A stretch of 28,875 bases of DNA from Asterionellopsis glacialis (GCA_014885115.2 WKLE02004493.1:888-29762); one strand, 5' to 3'. Positions 1 to 11,021 are shown, counted from the stretch's first letter. The notes: generated by a model not told the origin, from the sequence alone. A program made the numbers and translations.

Positions 1-28
1 CCCCCCCCCCACACACACACACACACAC
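1..28. repeat. C-run plus (AC)9 microsatellite
   Basis: Ten C residues are followed by nine AC dinucleotides at the very left edge of the window. The true length is unknown because the tract reaches the edge. Nothing suggests a function. Confidence 0.9.
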
Positions 29-683
29 CATGAACTACTCATTTTTGGCGCGGCTAGGCTTCAATTCTTCTTTTCTTATACTTTTTGAACAATATCGTGG
101 TCGTGTTGAATTTGTGTTGTAGTTTCATTGTATTGTACGTATTGGTGTGTTTCATGTCATTGCACATTGTTGTACAGGTATGGATTAACAGAACACACAG
201 TACAAGAACTCCGACTTATCTGCTGTCTGTGTTAGCTGTTTTCCCAGTCAAAAGGACCGGGAAAAGGAGGGATTATGAATGTTCAGAACAGATGTACATG
301 TATGTACAATCTGGTATTGTCACTTGTGGCAAATGTTCAGAACAACCTTTTTCCAGTCCTAAAAGACTGGAGATTACGTAGATTTTTCCCATACCTTTTG
401 TATCAGAACAAACCACAGGAACTCCCCTCAGAATTCTAGCAGACAAACTAATGTCAGTTTGTGTAAAATATTGTCACCAACCAAGAGAACCCAATGGAGG
501 GACACAGAATAAGAACAGGCATAAAACCAGAGCCACACGCACCCGTCAAGAAGAATTGTACAGTACATGCTAAAAGCATGCACTGTTGCACCCCATAAAC
601 AATGACAGAACAACACATGATAGCAATTGCGTTGTTGTTGTCATCAATATGTATTCCTTGTGATTGTTCCAGTAGTAATCTAT
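29..683. other. Gene-free stretch with two small hairpins
   Basis: No convincing coding frame on either strand. The open frames here are short and rich in Cys, Val and Phe, as expected from AT-rich random DNA. Two stem-loops stand out. One is at 239-265: TTTTCCC pairs with GGGAAAA, with GTC/GAC inside it. The other is at 353-370: CCAGTC pairs with GACTGG around a 6-nt loop. The two stems share a CCAGTC-like core. No RNA gene was recognised. Confidence 0.5.
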
Positions 684-1400
684 ATAGTATTTGTACTATT
701 TGGAATATAATTTGGACATAAGTGTGCATAATTTTATATTGTCCTGGGAGGACCATGACAAAAAATACATGATTTTTAGAGTTTGATTCAAACAATACAA
801 TGATTTTGGAGGATTTGAACCAAGTTTCATATAAAAGTAAAAAAAAATTGTGATGTTTATAATAGAAGGAGGACAATGCAATGAAAAATAAAGTATAGCA
901 CATGCCTTAGACCCTGATATATGAAGTTTGACCATTTTCCAGCATTTGGACCATTTTGACTGCGACTTACATGTGTTTTTGGAGACAAATTTCTAAATTG
1001 TTTTCTCTTTACATAGTAGTAGTACTATTTAGATATAAATTTGACATGTGTGTGCATAATTTTATATTGTCCTGGGAGGACTATGACAAAAAATACATGA
1101 TTTTTAGAGTTAGATTCAAACAATATAATGATTTTGGAGGATTGGAACCAAGTTTCATATAAAAGTAAAACAAGTTTGTGATGTTTATACTAGAAGGAGG
1201 ACAATGCAATGAAAAATAAAATATAGCACATGCCTTAGACCCTGATACATGGAGTTTGACCATTTTCCAGCATTTGGACCATTTTGAATGTGATTTACAT
1301 GTATTTTTGGAAACAAATGCCTAAATTGTATTCTCTTTACATAGTAGTAGTACTATTTGGAATATAAATTTGACATGTGTGTGCATAATTTATATTGTAT
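684..1400. repeat. Tandem repeat, unit about 328 bp, just over two copies
   Basis: The anchor GTCCTGGGAGGA occurs at 741 and again at 1069 (spacing 328). The anchor GTGCATAATT occurs at about 724, 1052 and 1381 (spacings 328 and 329). The copies are nearly identical over most of their length, differing by scattered substitutions and small indels. The third copy stops matching at about 1399. The boundaries given are the approximate limits of similarity. The units are AT-rich with no credible coding frame. Open frames on the minus strand recur simply because the DNA is repeated. It could be a small satellite or a fragment of a larger repeat family. Confidence 0.85.
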
Positions 1401-1750
1401 TCCATTGGTAAGCTAAAACAAAATACCCTCATGTACAAGTTTTCCTGTGCAAAACCAACAAACACATAACAACAGTAGTTCACCATCTGGTCACACCTAT
1501 TAGACAGCTCACTAATATATTTGGTCAAGCATCAGATGTCGATTCAAATGGAGGATATAATTTTGACATTCATGTATTGGTTTTATATTTCAAACAGGCA
1601 ATTATGTGAATGGAAGATACTGTCAGTCTGTCTGTGTTTGTAAAGTACTGCTGCTAGTGTATGTCTAGAGCTAGGTATCCTTTCAGCAGTAACTTGAACA
1701 TGTTTGAATTTCTTTTCATATCATGTTGGGATGGTTTACATAATAATAAG
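1401..1750. other. Gene-free spacer between the repeat array and its detached copy
   Basis: AT-rich sequence with no supported gene, RNA or repeat structure. It separates the end of the third repeat copy from the detached fragment that follows. Confidence 0.5.
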
Positions 1751-1875
1751 GGAGGATTACAACAAAAAATACATGATTTTTAGAGTTTGATTCAAACAAT
1801 ATAATGATTTTGGAGGATTTGAACCAAGTTCCATATAAAAGTCACAAAAGTGTTCAATGTTTATAATGGAAGAAA
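1751..1875. repeat. Detached partial copy of the 328-bp repeat
   Basis: About 125 bp matching the middle of the tandem unit, in the same orientation. It runs from the GGGAGGA block through ACAAAAAATACATGA and the GATTTTGGAGGATT block to the TGTTTATAAT block. It has more differences than the tandem copies have between themselves, so it is probably an older copy or was cut off by an insertion or deletion. Confidence 0.75.
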
Positions 1876-2571
1876 AAGTTTTGAGGAAAAAAAGTCTTAT
1901 CTTTATAATTTTGTTTTGGGCAGTTTGTTAAAATGTGTACTCTCTTAGTAGTCACTTTTTCTTCTCCATAGTTACAACAAATCATCTGTTGTCACAACAC
2001 CATTGTACTGCCCAGCAGAAAAGCAAGCCTTATTTTAATCATCGATACAAAATATGATTCTGTTCCCAATGTCAAGAATATAAACACTTGTAAGTAGTGG
2101 TAGTAGTAGTTCATAACAAACTGAAGCAGCAAATGCATGTTTGAGCAATGCTAAATAAATTTTTGGGGTCTCTGGTGTTCTATTGTCAATGAGTGTATGT
2201 TTTCTTGGTGCTTTGTCTTTCAAACATGAGAATAAAGCTTCTCACCCCCTTTTTGTGTGATGCTCCCTTCACTGGTGCCAAAAATAGAAAATGCAAACAA
2301 AAACAGCAATGATGAAAACCAGCTTCAAATCAACTACAAAGACTTCTATGGCAACATGTCATGGGGTAAGGTTGCTACCAAGTGTTTTGTTTTTATGGGA
2401 TTTGTTATGGTTGTTGCCAATGGGCACAACAATAATCATCCAAAAGCTCTGATCATAATAATAATAAGGTTCTATTTATTAATCGCTGCAGTTAGTGATA
2501 ACCGTGGAAACCAATTCTACTGGCGACGACAGCCTTGACCATCAGATTAATTTGTGGGAAACTAAACCTGT
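1876..2571. other. Gene-free stretch beyond the retroelement 3' end
   Basis: No supported gene. It contains a short ATA triplet run at about 2456-2467. The 3' end of the minus-strand retroelement must lie somewhere at or below 2571. No clear poly-A tail, 3' simple repeat or target-site duplication could be fixed by eye. Confidence 0.45.
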
Positions 2572-5500
2572 TCAATCGGGCTGGAACTGAAAATAATGGT
2601 TAATGGTACGGACTCCTTTAATTGCCCAGGACTTAGCGTGCTTTACGCTTTGGATAATAGTTGGGTGCCAAACTGAGAGCCAGTTTTGCATTTGAGTAGT
2701 TGTTTTGTGGATAGAATGTTCTTCAAAAGTGTCAAAGAATATAGATCTATTGCAAGAAAGTACTTGATTCTGAAGCTCATAGACAGCTTTCATTTCCTCC
2801 AACACTCTTGTTTTCTGGATGGCAGCTTGCTGGGACAAGTCTTTACCATGTTTACATGTGTTATGTATATTCCAGTATGTGATATACCACGTGAAAATAA
2901 TTTTAATCATAAGTGTTGTCCAGGTCTGGCCGGTATGTTTAGTTGCATGTTGACTTGCATAGTGTCGCAACTGGAGAACGGTCCACCTCTCTGCGAACCG
3001 GCCTTGAAGTATTTGTATCCAACCTATCTCTGACTGTATATTATATACTTCACTTATCAAGGTTGCCGGTGCTGTCCGATTGTGACTGAAGAAAGATTCC
3101 AAGCCATATAATAAGGTATCACGTATGCATGGATCGGAAGATATTTGATCACAAGCAAGTCTAATTTTTTGCAGAAGTTGTTTTCTAGAATGTGCTAATT
3201 TGTCTTGGTTGCATTGGAAATGATGAATGAAATCTTCAACTTGAATATCACAGCCCGGACAAATGGATGTGGTGTCGTTGTTGTATCAGGATGTTACCGT
3301 ATTCAGGGGTAAGTGTGAGTGAAGCAGTTTGATCAGAATAGGATGACGAGGTGACATAGCAGAAATCACTGTAGCTAAAGCTTGTTGGTTGATGGATTGA
3401 AATTGTTGTGTAGATAGCAACTGTCATTCCATAATGTAAGTTTTGAGAGACCTGGCATAATGTGCATGTCAAATTTGCAGGGGATATTTCTCGTTGCATG
3501 TGACGTTCTGTATATTTAGTTGGGCTGGATTAGCAGGGAACTGGATAACTTTGGACAGGTCATGCGGTGGGTTGGTGCAGTGCATAGATCCGGCAAGATG
3601 GTCCGCCTTGACATTGAGTTGTGCAGGTAGAGGTAAATCTTGGAATATAATTTGATCATCTTGATGGCCTTTGACATGCGTTCTTTCGTAATGAGGTAGT
3701 TTTGCTAGAATCTCTGCTATCATGTTGATAACATCCCAATCCTCTAACAAGGTAGAGTTTGGTGACGGAATTTCCTGGTCTTGAAGTTTCTGGATACAGA
3801 TGAGTAGAGATTTGCTATCCGTGTGCTGATAAAGCTGTAGGGGATTGGGCCACTTGATTGTGTGGTAACGATGGAGTAAGTATAAGAATTGTACCCAAGA
3901 AAGAAAGCCATATGCCTCCACTTGCATAGAAGAGCCTTGATAACAGCCATATGCCCATCCTGCACACGACACTAGTCTCGTGCCAGACGACAATGCTGCA
4001 ACCCAGCCGAAAGAGCCATTGCCGTTCTCGGCAACAGAACCGTCACTGGTGACAACAACCACATCATCTTGTATGGATTCAATGATCGAATAGATAGACA
4101 CGCAGAGCTCAAGTTTAAGGTCGAGGTTTCATGACCATGGTGGCTGGCTAGCTACAAAATGCTTAAAGTCTAGCGGAAGTTGGATGGTGATGAGTTTTCA
4201 GGAGTGGACAGGATGTGTGATAAGCCAATTTTTGCCTTTTGGCGTGATGTCAACAGGAACGCTAGTGGACGGTAAGGAGGAAGATGAGTTGTTGGTGGGA
4301 TAATAAACATTGGAGTAGCCAGACTTGTATTTGTGGAATTGATTCTGTATGCGAATGAAAAGAGTCGCCGATATATTGTTGTAATAGCTAAACCGGCTCT
4401 GTCTTAGTTTGTTGTATGGGTAAAGCCATTCCTTGAGGGGTTCATGAAGGTTGCGGTCCTTGGTGGTGAATAACTGACATGCCCTTCTCCAGACTTGCCA
4501 GGATGTTTTGTCTGGTTTGTCCTGTTTAAATTTGTTCCATTGTGTATGGCTCGAAGTGAGGAGCAAGTCACCATGGTGAATCTCTGGCTGCAAGCTTGCA
4601 CCTGTTGCTGATGTGACGTCCGAAATAGTGATGACCTGGAGGTACAATCTGCAATAGTTTATCTGTTTGATCTCGTGCTTTTTGAATTTCCCCGTGGTCA
4701 AGACTAAGTCCATAATGCAGCAATCATTAATCCTTTGCAAGGTGTTAACTGAATCAACCTGAAGTGATATAGTGCCTTCAAAAGTGCTGAAATACGTACG
4801 TAAAGATGTGAACCATTTTGTTTCCAAATGGGGTAGTTTTATGGATGTATTTTCCAGAGGGGAAAAGCTGGTGCCGATCTGTGCCATAGTCCATGTGAAG
4901 TTGATGTAGAGTAGATGAGAGATGAAAGTGTTAGATCTCCAGTGTTTGAGGTAAAGGAGGACTTGGCCAATACCTTGAACATCGTATAAGGTTTGCCACA
5001 CAAGGCCACCCAAAAATTTCGGACCAAAAACTATTTCTTTCTTTGTGTTGCGATTGAAACCAGCCTTGGCAAGCATGGCATGGGGTGGTTTTTGTTGAAC
5101 TCTAGACAATTCTTGTTCAGAGAAATGGCTGACGGGTAAACAGTATCCAATACTAGGCAGAAAAATTGCAAAGTAATAGGTCCAAGCTTCCTGGCGATAA
5201 AATGGATTAGACAGAATGATTTTGAGATGTTTGTTGCTTTTTTTGCAAAGGGTTAGTAACTGTTGTGTCTGGTTCCCGCTGGTTTTTTGCAAAGGGTTAG
5301 TAACTGTTGTGTCTGGTTCCTGCTGGGCAATTTTAGGCAACCTAGAGTTTCATGATCAGAGAATGGTGACAAACGGCAAATCACCAGATTGCAGTCTTCG
5401 GTATTAGACGGGACCAAAATTTTCATGGGAAGGTAATTATGTAGGACCGGTTCACCCCGAGGAGTAAAAATAAAATCTGAAACGTGGTAGAGGCACTTGG

Positions 5501-7190
5501 ATAATTCTAAGTCGCCTCCTGATTGCCACAACAGATTATTCCACAGTTGAGCATTGTGTTGCATTTTCATAAACAGTTGGTAAACATCTTCGTCAGGAGA
5601 TCGGGCATTGCAATAACCGGTGCTATCGTCAACGAAGCCTATAATGCTAATATGCATATGATGGTCACCCGCAATGGAAGTGAATCTGGTGCCATAGGCT
5701 TTAGTATTATGACAATCAAAGAGGATACTGCTCAAGAAAACCCAGATCACCGGTGAATTTCCACTGCCTTGGCCAGAGCCATAGATGGGAGATGAGTGGC
5801 AGTACCTGTACTATTTGTCAGAAAGCCCCAGGCTTGTTTTGAGTTTATATTGTGCTTCTAATAGGGTCCGTGCCATAACATAGCAGACTGATTTATGAGT
5901 GCCAAAGGATTGACTTGCAAGGGATGCGAGTGAAGGCAAAATTCTATCATAGCAAGCAGTAGCGTTGTTAGCGAATTTAATCGACAAATACCTTGTTAAA
6001 TGAGAATATTCTTGGACTTGTTCTTCTATAAAAATAGGGTCATGTGCTGTGCGTCCTGGCCAACCACCAAATTGGCCTTTGTTTAATATATTGTTGTCTT
6101 TGGCAGAATGAATCACACTGCGCCAACTCATGCTCAGGATTAGATTGTAATCCGCTTCATAAATATGTATCACCCGGAGGCGGTGGATTCTGGTGTCGCC
6201 CGTTTTTTTCAAGATCATGACGTTAACGATTTGTTGCCATCGTTTGAATGAGTAGCCTTGTTGTAAGGCAAAATTCACTAGCTGCAGTCTAGTTCAAAGT
6301 AGAAAATCTTGTTTTAACTCCAAGTTGGCGTACGCTTCAGATTTTGAAGATGGTATGTCATGCTGTTTGATCAGAGCGTGGTAATGTCCTAAATGCATGC
6401 AAGAGGGGGATGTTGATGTTGTTTCCTTCCATGATTGAATTTTTGACTTATATGCTTCTAATTGAATTTGGGGAGCCTCAGGATTGGGCGACAGTTGTTG
6501 TTTTAAGGATCTTATAAAAAGCAAAATGGAAGTTTGTTGGGAGAAGGCTGTCATTGTGTTTAGGCAAGCGGTGGTAGCTGAGTCGGTACAAACTTGATAT
6601 ACGAAGATTAGATGCATATCCTTGGTTTTACCATTCAAATGCCAATGAATCCAATGACCTAGGGGATCACTGGTGCATAATTTAACTCAGCCTGTTGAGT
6701 TACCTTGAGTCCAGCTGAGGAGGCCTCCTGGTTTGTATTGAGTGGCCGTCAGAACGCTAGTACCTGACAAGCAGTATTTGAAGTGGTGATTGTATTTCCG
6801 CAGAGTGTTTTGAATGATGTCTTTGACTTGATATTTGGTGTTGTCAATATTTGTTTCAATTAATGCAATAATATCTGCTTGGATGCGTTGCATCTCTGTT
6901 GCTATACAATTCATGTCGCCACCGGCGCTGTCTAATTGGATGCCATTGACGTTGTGGATGTAGATTCGCAGAATACGGTCTGGTTTGATATCGGATGGAA
7001 CATCGCCGATGTGTTGAAATTGGGCGCTTTGTTGTGATGGTAATGTATCGGAAGTATATTGATGGAGGGAGGTTTGTGTGGTGCGGTGCGTGCTGTTGTG
7101 GGTGTGTAGTATTTGAGATGGAATCATGTGTTGGTGGTCGTGGGGTATGCATGAATGTGATGCAAGAAAATATTGGTGAATACTCATCAT
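2572..7190 (-). pseudogene. Retroelement ORF2 polyprotein, broken (EN-RT-RNase H)
   Basis: The start is ATG at 7190. The AP-endonuclease beginning shows HNVNGI and IIALIETN, with the conserved Asn and Glu. A stop at 6687 follows GNSTG, after which the same frame goes on (DPLGHW, then FVYQVC). The RT region shows LRVIHIYEADYNL, QFGGWPGR, motif A as NNATACYDRI (catalytic Asp replaced by Asn at 5964-5966), GSGQGSGNSPVIW, FVDDST at about 5622-5640, and LGCLKLP. Stops lie at 6294 and 5811. After the 44-bp duplication the frame moves by one and stays in phase to 2572, with stops at 4198, 4129, 3469, 3424 and about 3286. RNase H keeps SDGS, VEAYGF, TDSKSLL and VKADHLA (D-E-D-D set). A CPGC...HHFQC zinc motif and a Trp-rich C-terminal region follow. 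The function in a live element would be target-primed reverse transcription. Confidence 0.88.
5239..5326. repeat. 44-bp direct tandem duplication inside ORF2
   Basis: The copies are 5239-5282 and 5283-5326. Each consists of six T, then GCAAAGGGTTAGTAACTG and on to GCTGG. They differ at one base (CCCGC against CCTGC). Because 44 is not a multiple of three, the duplication shifts the ORF2 frame. The peptide NQTQQLLTLCKK is encoded once on each side of the break, in different frames. Confidence 0.95.
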
Positions 7191-9156
7191 TTACTCAGTC
7201 CCGTTCTGGATTGGGATGTCCCTAACTTGGCAGGTGAGTGATAAGAGTGGGTGGGAGATTCTGAGGTATCTGTAGGAGTGTCTGCAATGCAATCCATTGC
7301 AAAAAAATCTCTGTCATCATTTTTGGGAAGCTTTTGAACTGGTGAATGAACTGGTGATTCTGATTGGAGATGCGCATTGAATTGTTGTTTCACCAAGATT
7401 TGGATACAATGGGCAACTTCAGACAATAAATTGCTTCGGAAGTTATCTTTGTACTCCGCTAATTCTTTTGCTTGGGCCTCTTGGGCCTCTTCATGTTGTT
7501 GTCTTAATTGAGAGATGGTGGCGTTTGCCTGTGCATTTTGTCCTTTCATTGACTCTAATTGCTTTTCGATGTCACGTCTAGAATCTTCAAGTAACGTTTG
7601 AAGTTCAGACTTCATGGTAGCAATTGTGATTTCGTCGGAGTTAGCATTTGTTGGGTTAGATTTGTTTTGGTGGCTTTGGTTTTTGTTGTTTGGATTAGCG
7701 ACTGAAGCCCAGGTCAACTGGTTAGCCGATTTTGAGCCTAAGGAAGAGACTTCGTCACCATAATTAACTTGGATGTACGATTGTTTGTTGGAAGGTGTGT
7801 TCGATGCAACGCTATCCGTTGAAAGTGGAGTGGGGTGGTCCTTGATCAGTGGAATGAAAATGGTGGAGGTCCCCGGTTGAATTTTTGTATAGTAAGTTTC
7901 TGCTGTACTGAGCTGCGAGACCTCTGATTGATCATCGGAGTATTGGAGAAATGAATAAGGAGTTGTGCTTATTTTGCTATAGAAGTTCGTAACAAATTCC
8001 GGCATAAAAACTTCCTTCAAATGAGTTTTGAGATTGTCGATTACTTCCATTGCTTCAGATTCGTATGAGTCGAAGTAGATGAATAAAAACCCACTCGTTC
8101 TTCGACTTTTGATGGAATGAAATAGAGGGCCACTTGTCTCTTTGGAGGTCTTTTTAATTAAGCATTCATGAATAGACATTTCTGCAGCATTGCCGTCGAA
8201 TTGATCAGAAGTTGGTTGTTTACTGAAAATGTCATGAAAGCCAAAGACGGATCTTTTCTGTAATCTTGGTATGACTTGGTTATGTTCCATAGCATGAGCA
8301 ATTACAGCCTCATTGGAGACGAGCTTGGTGATGCCTTGAAAGGGGATAATTTCAGTGTGCGTCAATGAAGATGGCAATTTCCCACTGTAGTAGCCGACGA
8401 TGAGTGCTTCCATGTATTTTTCAATATTTTTTACACTGCAGGGGATTGTGATTGCATAAACGAAAACAGCATTAGGACCACAGCCGACTCGAGTCTTACA
8501 AGGACGGAGGTCAATTTTGCATTCTTTGCACTTGCTATTTTTATAATGACATTCAACAAATTGGTTTTTGATTCTTCATAGTGGCTCCAATCCGGATGGG
8601 CAAATTTAAGCCATGCTAAAGTTCGGTTGTTCGTTGTTGATAATTTCATGATCCACATGATGCGGTGATTATGATGATGGAGCCATGGTCGCATGGATTT
8701 TTGGAAGGAGGAAAATGTCATAGACGTTTCAATGAGGAGGAAGAATTTGAGAATGTTGGAATGATTTTGACCATGAAAAGCGTTGGTGCCGGAAATCCAT
8801 TTTTTGATCTGTTCTTTCCCATTCGGCAACTGAGATGGCTTGGTAAGGGGATTCGTGTTGTTGGAGTCTTGCCACCTAAAGATTAAAATCGAATTGTCTA
8901 CCATGTAGATTTGATCAACAAACTTTCACTGAAGGGCAACAACTTGGACTACGCCATTGGCATCTTGGGGGACCAACATGTGCACCTGTAACCTGTACTT
9001 GTAGCGAGCGGTCCTTTCTTTGCCTAAATTGGAGTATTTTGGGCTGTTCTTTTTGTGTTTTCCTTGAACCGTAGTGAACTCATTGGATTCTTGATGATCA
9101 CCCGAAGCAAAAAAGTCCTGGATTGAGGTTTGGTTGTTAGACTTTGGCGTACCCAT
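7187..9156 (-). pseudogene. Retroelement ORF1, broken (Cys-rich patch and coiled coil)
   Basis: The likely start is the ATG at 9156 (MGTPKSNNQ...). The frame is open upstream to 9237, but that part reads less like protein. An in-frame TGA at 8926-8928 interrupts the first segment, after which the same frame continues. The reading then shifts near 8560-8575, by a run of five A on the coding strand. The new frame begins with a Cys-rich patch (ECHYKNSKCKECKIDLRPC), then a neutral middle part, then a Gln/Glu/Ala-rich coiled coil at roughly 7450-7620 (SELQTLLEDSRRDIEKQLES), and a Ser/Pro-rich tail. It ends with a TGA at 7187-7189 that overlaps the ORF2 start. In LINEs, ORF1 products bind the element RNA, and the coiled coil suggests oligomerisation. 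The RNA-binding role is inferred from position only. Confidence 0.75.
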
Positions 9157-9237
9157 CGTCAGAGTCAGGAGGCTGCATCGGTGGCTGAATGTTGTTGGTC
9201 CTGGATAAATTATCCAATGTATGAGTGAAAGTACCAC

Positions 9238-10811
9238 GGAGGTAGGGACGTATATTTAGTCCTGCAGGCTCTTTACCAGATAAACAATTCTTATCCTAGA
9301 AAAGAGTAAAAAGCTCTGATCAGTAACAACAATGATGTTCCTATGCTTGGCAGAAAGCACAGATACCCATATAAACTTAGCATCACCCTTATGGAAATCC
9401 ATAGTGTGGTAGATGTGGGGGGGTTATGTAGAAATACTCCAAACCTCTACTTGAGTGGTAGGTACATTCCCTCCAAAGAGATCAAAGGTATTGCTACATT
9501 TGTGGTGTTAAGTTCTTGGAGAAATACAACAAGTCATGATTAACAGTCCTTGCGATTATGTTGAGATCCATTCAAGGGAATCAGACACTTTTAGCAATGA
9601 ATGGACTCCAAGAATCACTAACATATGCAATGCCATGGAAAGGTGCTACTGGGATAGTGGAGGACCCTTTAGCAGGGACCCTAACTACATTAAGAAGGAG
9701 GGATGTATACGGAAAAAAATTGTCCGTATTTTTTGGAGACAGGGTTTGATGGACTTCACATACAAGGTCAATTAAATCATATTGAACTTGAGGTTTTTCA
9801 ACTTGCGCATCCATGTGAGGTTTTCCTCAAGAAGTTAAAATAAGGAGAGAGTGATCTAAAACACCTAATATTATTCTGTTTGTCAGTTGTAAAACTAAAT
9901 TTTCAGCACTTCCTAATCAATCATATTATGTGTACATCTGTATTTGATGGTTAAACTGTTGCCGTTTCAAGTACTATGGCAGGCAGCAATAGCAATTCAC
10001 TGATCAGAAAGATAGCAATATTCACTTTTATACTTGTCCACCATACTGTACACAAGAAATGTCTTATGGGGTTTTCAGAAAGTGCTCATTGTCATTCCCT
10101 GATGAAATTGATTGTTGGTTGCTACTATTATCAATGCTTCTTCAACAAATAAATCCATTCTACAATGCATATGCTTCAATGTAAAACTGACGATAGAGAT
10201 ATCAAAGTATATATAGCTTATAATTTAACAAAAAAATGTGAACTTCTTGTTTGGACATTGGTCTTCACAGCTAAGTGAACTGTTTTGATTCTTCAGGTGA
10301 GGAATTTGAGTAACTAGTAATGGTCAAACATTTTAGTAAGGGTAATTAATTAACATGTTTTTATGTGAAACTGTAAGAGAGGTTGGTACTAGTGTCGTGG
10401 CATGTACTTTTTGTTTAAGAAAAAAACTGATTTTGAAGATTTTTGTGAAAGAAAAAAATATATCAGTATTCAGATTGCCTCTGGTACAGTTTCAGGGATT
10501 AACGAACTAAAATGTAACATGATTTTAAAGAAGTTATTGTTGTTGTACAACTTGATCTGGAATCCATCTGGTCAGAATGTGCTGCTGTACAAATATTTGC
10601 TTTGTTTTAAGGACTATGCTATTTGCATGTGCAAAATCACAATATCTTGTTTAGTAAGCAGGAAGCTTTTCAAGCTTGATTCTGCTGTCATTGACACGGA
10701 ATGATCTAGATTTTCAGAATAATTTGAAGGTTGAGTCAAGTGCCTTTGCACACACGAACTGGATATTGTACCAGCCACTGGGCTTCCTGACTACTGTACA
10801 AGACAAAGTGC
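9238..10811. other. Gene-poor stretch upstream of the retroelement
   Basis: No gene could be supported. Open frames of 60-100 codons on either strand at 9343-9814 and 10402-10704 overlap one another in several frames and show no domain, signal or splice pattern. On the minus strand, 9581-9814 reads somewhat like protein (for example PYTSLLLNVVRVPAKGSS) and could be a fragment of a degraded gene or transposon. It has no recognisable family. A 5' untranslated part of the retroelement may occupy the first part of this stretch. Confidence 0.4.
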
Positions 10812-11021
10812 TTAAGTATCCTTGGCACGAAGAATACGGATCTCATCAAATTTCATGCCTTGCTTGACAGGTATCTCGTTTGCAGCATCAGGGGTGAGGC
10901 GCATGGGTAAGAGGAGCAGACAAGTCGCTTCTTGGTTAGCCATTGTTGTGCATTGCTTGACTTGTGATGATTTGGTTACATTGTCGATGGACTGAGGTCT
11001 TCGTTTCTTCTTCATTCTCAT
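10812..11021 (-). CDS. Possible short protein or terminal exon, unknown
   Basis: A 69-codon frame from an ATG at 11021 to a TAA at 10812. It begins with a basic stretch (MRMKKKRRPQ) and ends with a segment of ordinary protein composition (RLTPDAANEIPVKQG, then MKFDEIRILRAKDT). The bases just before the ATG read TGCTATAG on the minus strand, which would also serve as a splice acceptor. It may therefore be the last exon of a gene whose other exons I could not find. No domain, signal peptide or membrane segment is seen. It could be a chance frame, so confidence is low. Confidence 0.25.
   Translation of the reverse strand: MRMKKKRRPQSIDNVTKSSQVKQCTTMANQEATCLLLLPMRLTPDAANEIPVKQGMKFDEIRILRAKDT

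Larger units (their letters stand above)
2572..9237 (-). mobile_element. Decayed non-LTR retrotransposon (LINE type) with endonuclease, RT and RNase H
   Basis: On the minus strand the order is ORF1 (coiled coil) followed by ORF2 with an endonuclease start, reverse transcriptase, RNase H, a zinc motif and a C-terminal region. This is the layout of APE-type non-LTR elements that carry RNase H. No long terminal repeats, integrase or protease are seen, which argues against an LTR element. The element is dead as it stands. ORF1 has an in-frame TGA and a frameshift. ORF2 has at least eight in-frame stops, a 44-bp tandem duplication that changes frame, an apparent deletion in the endonuclease, and Asn for the first RT catalytic Asp. 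Even so, long stretches are still readable, so the insertion is not very old. The 5' and 3' limits are only the limits of coding similarity. The clade cannot be named without a database search. Confidence 0.9.

Noticed and set aside
696..1263. Similar minus-strand open frames (696-935 and 1081-1263) that encode nearly the same peptide
   Set aside because: They lie in the tandem repeat units, so their likeness follows from DNA duplication. The peptide has no domain and the frames do not extend across units.
2572..9237. Reading the retroelement as several separate host genes
   Set aside because: The pieces line up in order and mostly in the same frame with endonuclease, RT and RNase H motifs, so they are one broken element.
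9343..9814. Overlapping open frames on both strands, 60-79 codons
   Set aside because: Several frames are open at once, none has a recognisable motif, and no splice pattern links them. At most a fragment of a degraded gene on the minus strand.
10402..10704. 100-codon plus-strand frame
   Set aside because: Composition (Lys, Leu, Ile, Cys) is that of AT-rich noncoding DNA, with no signal, domain or good start context.
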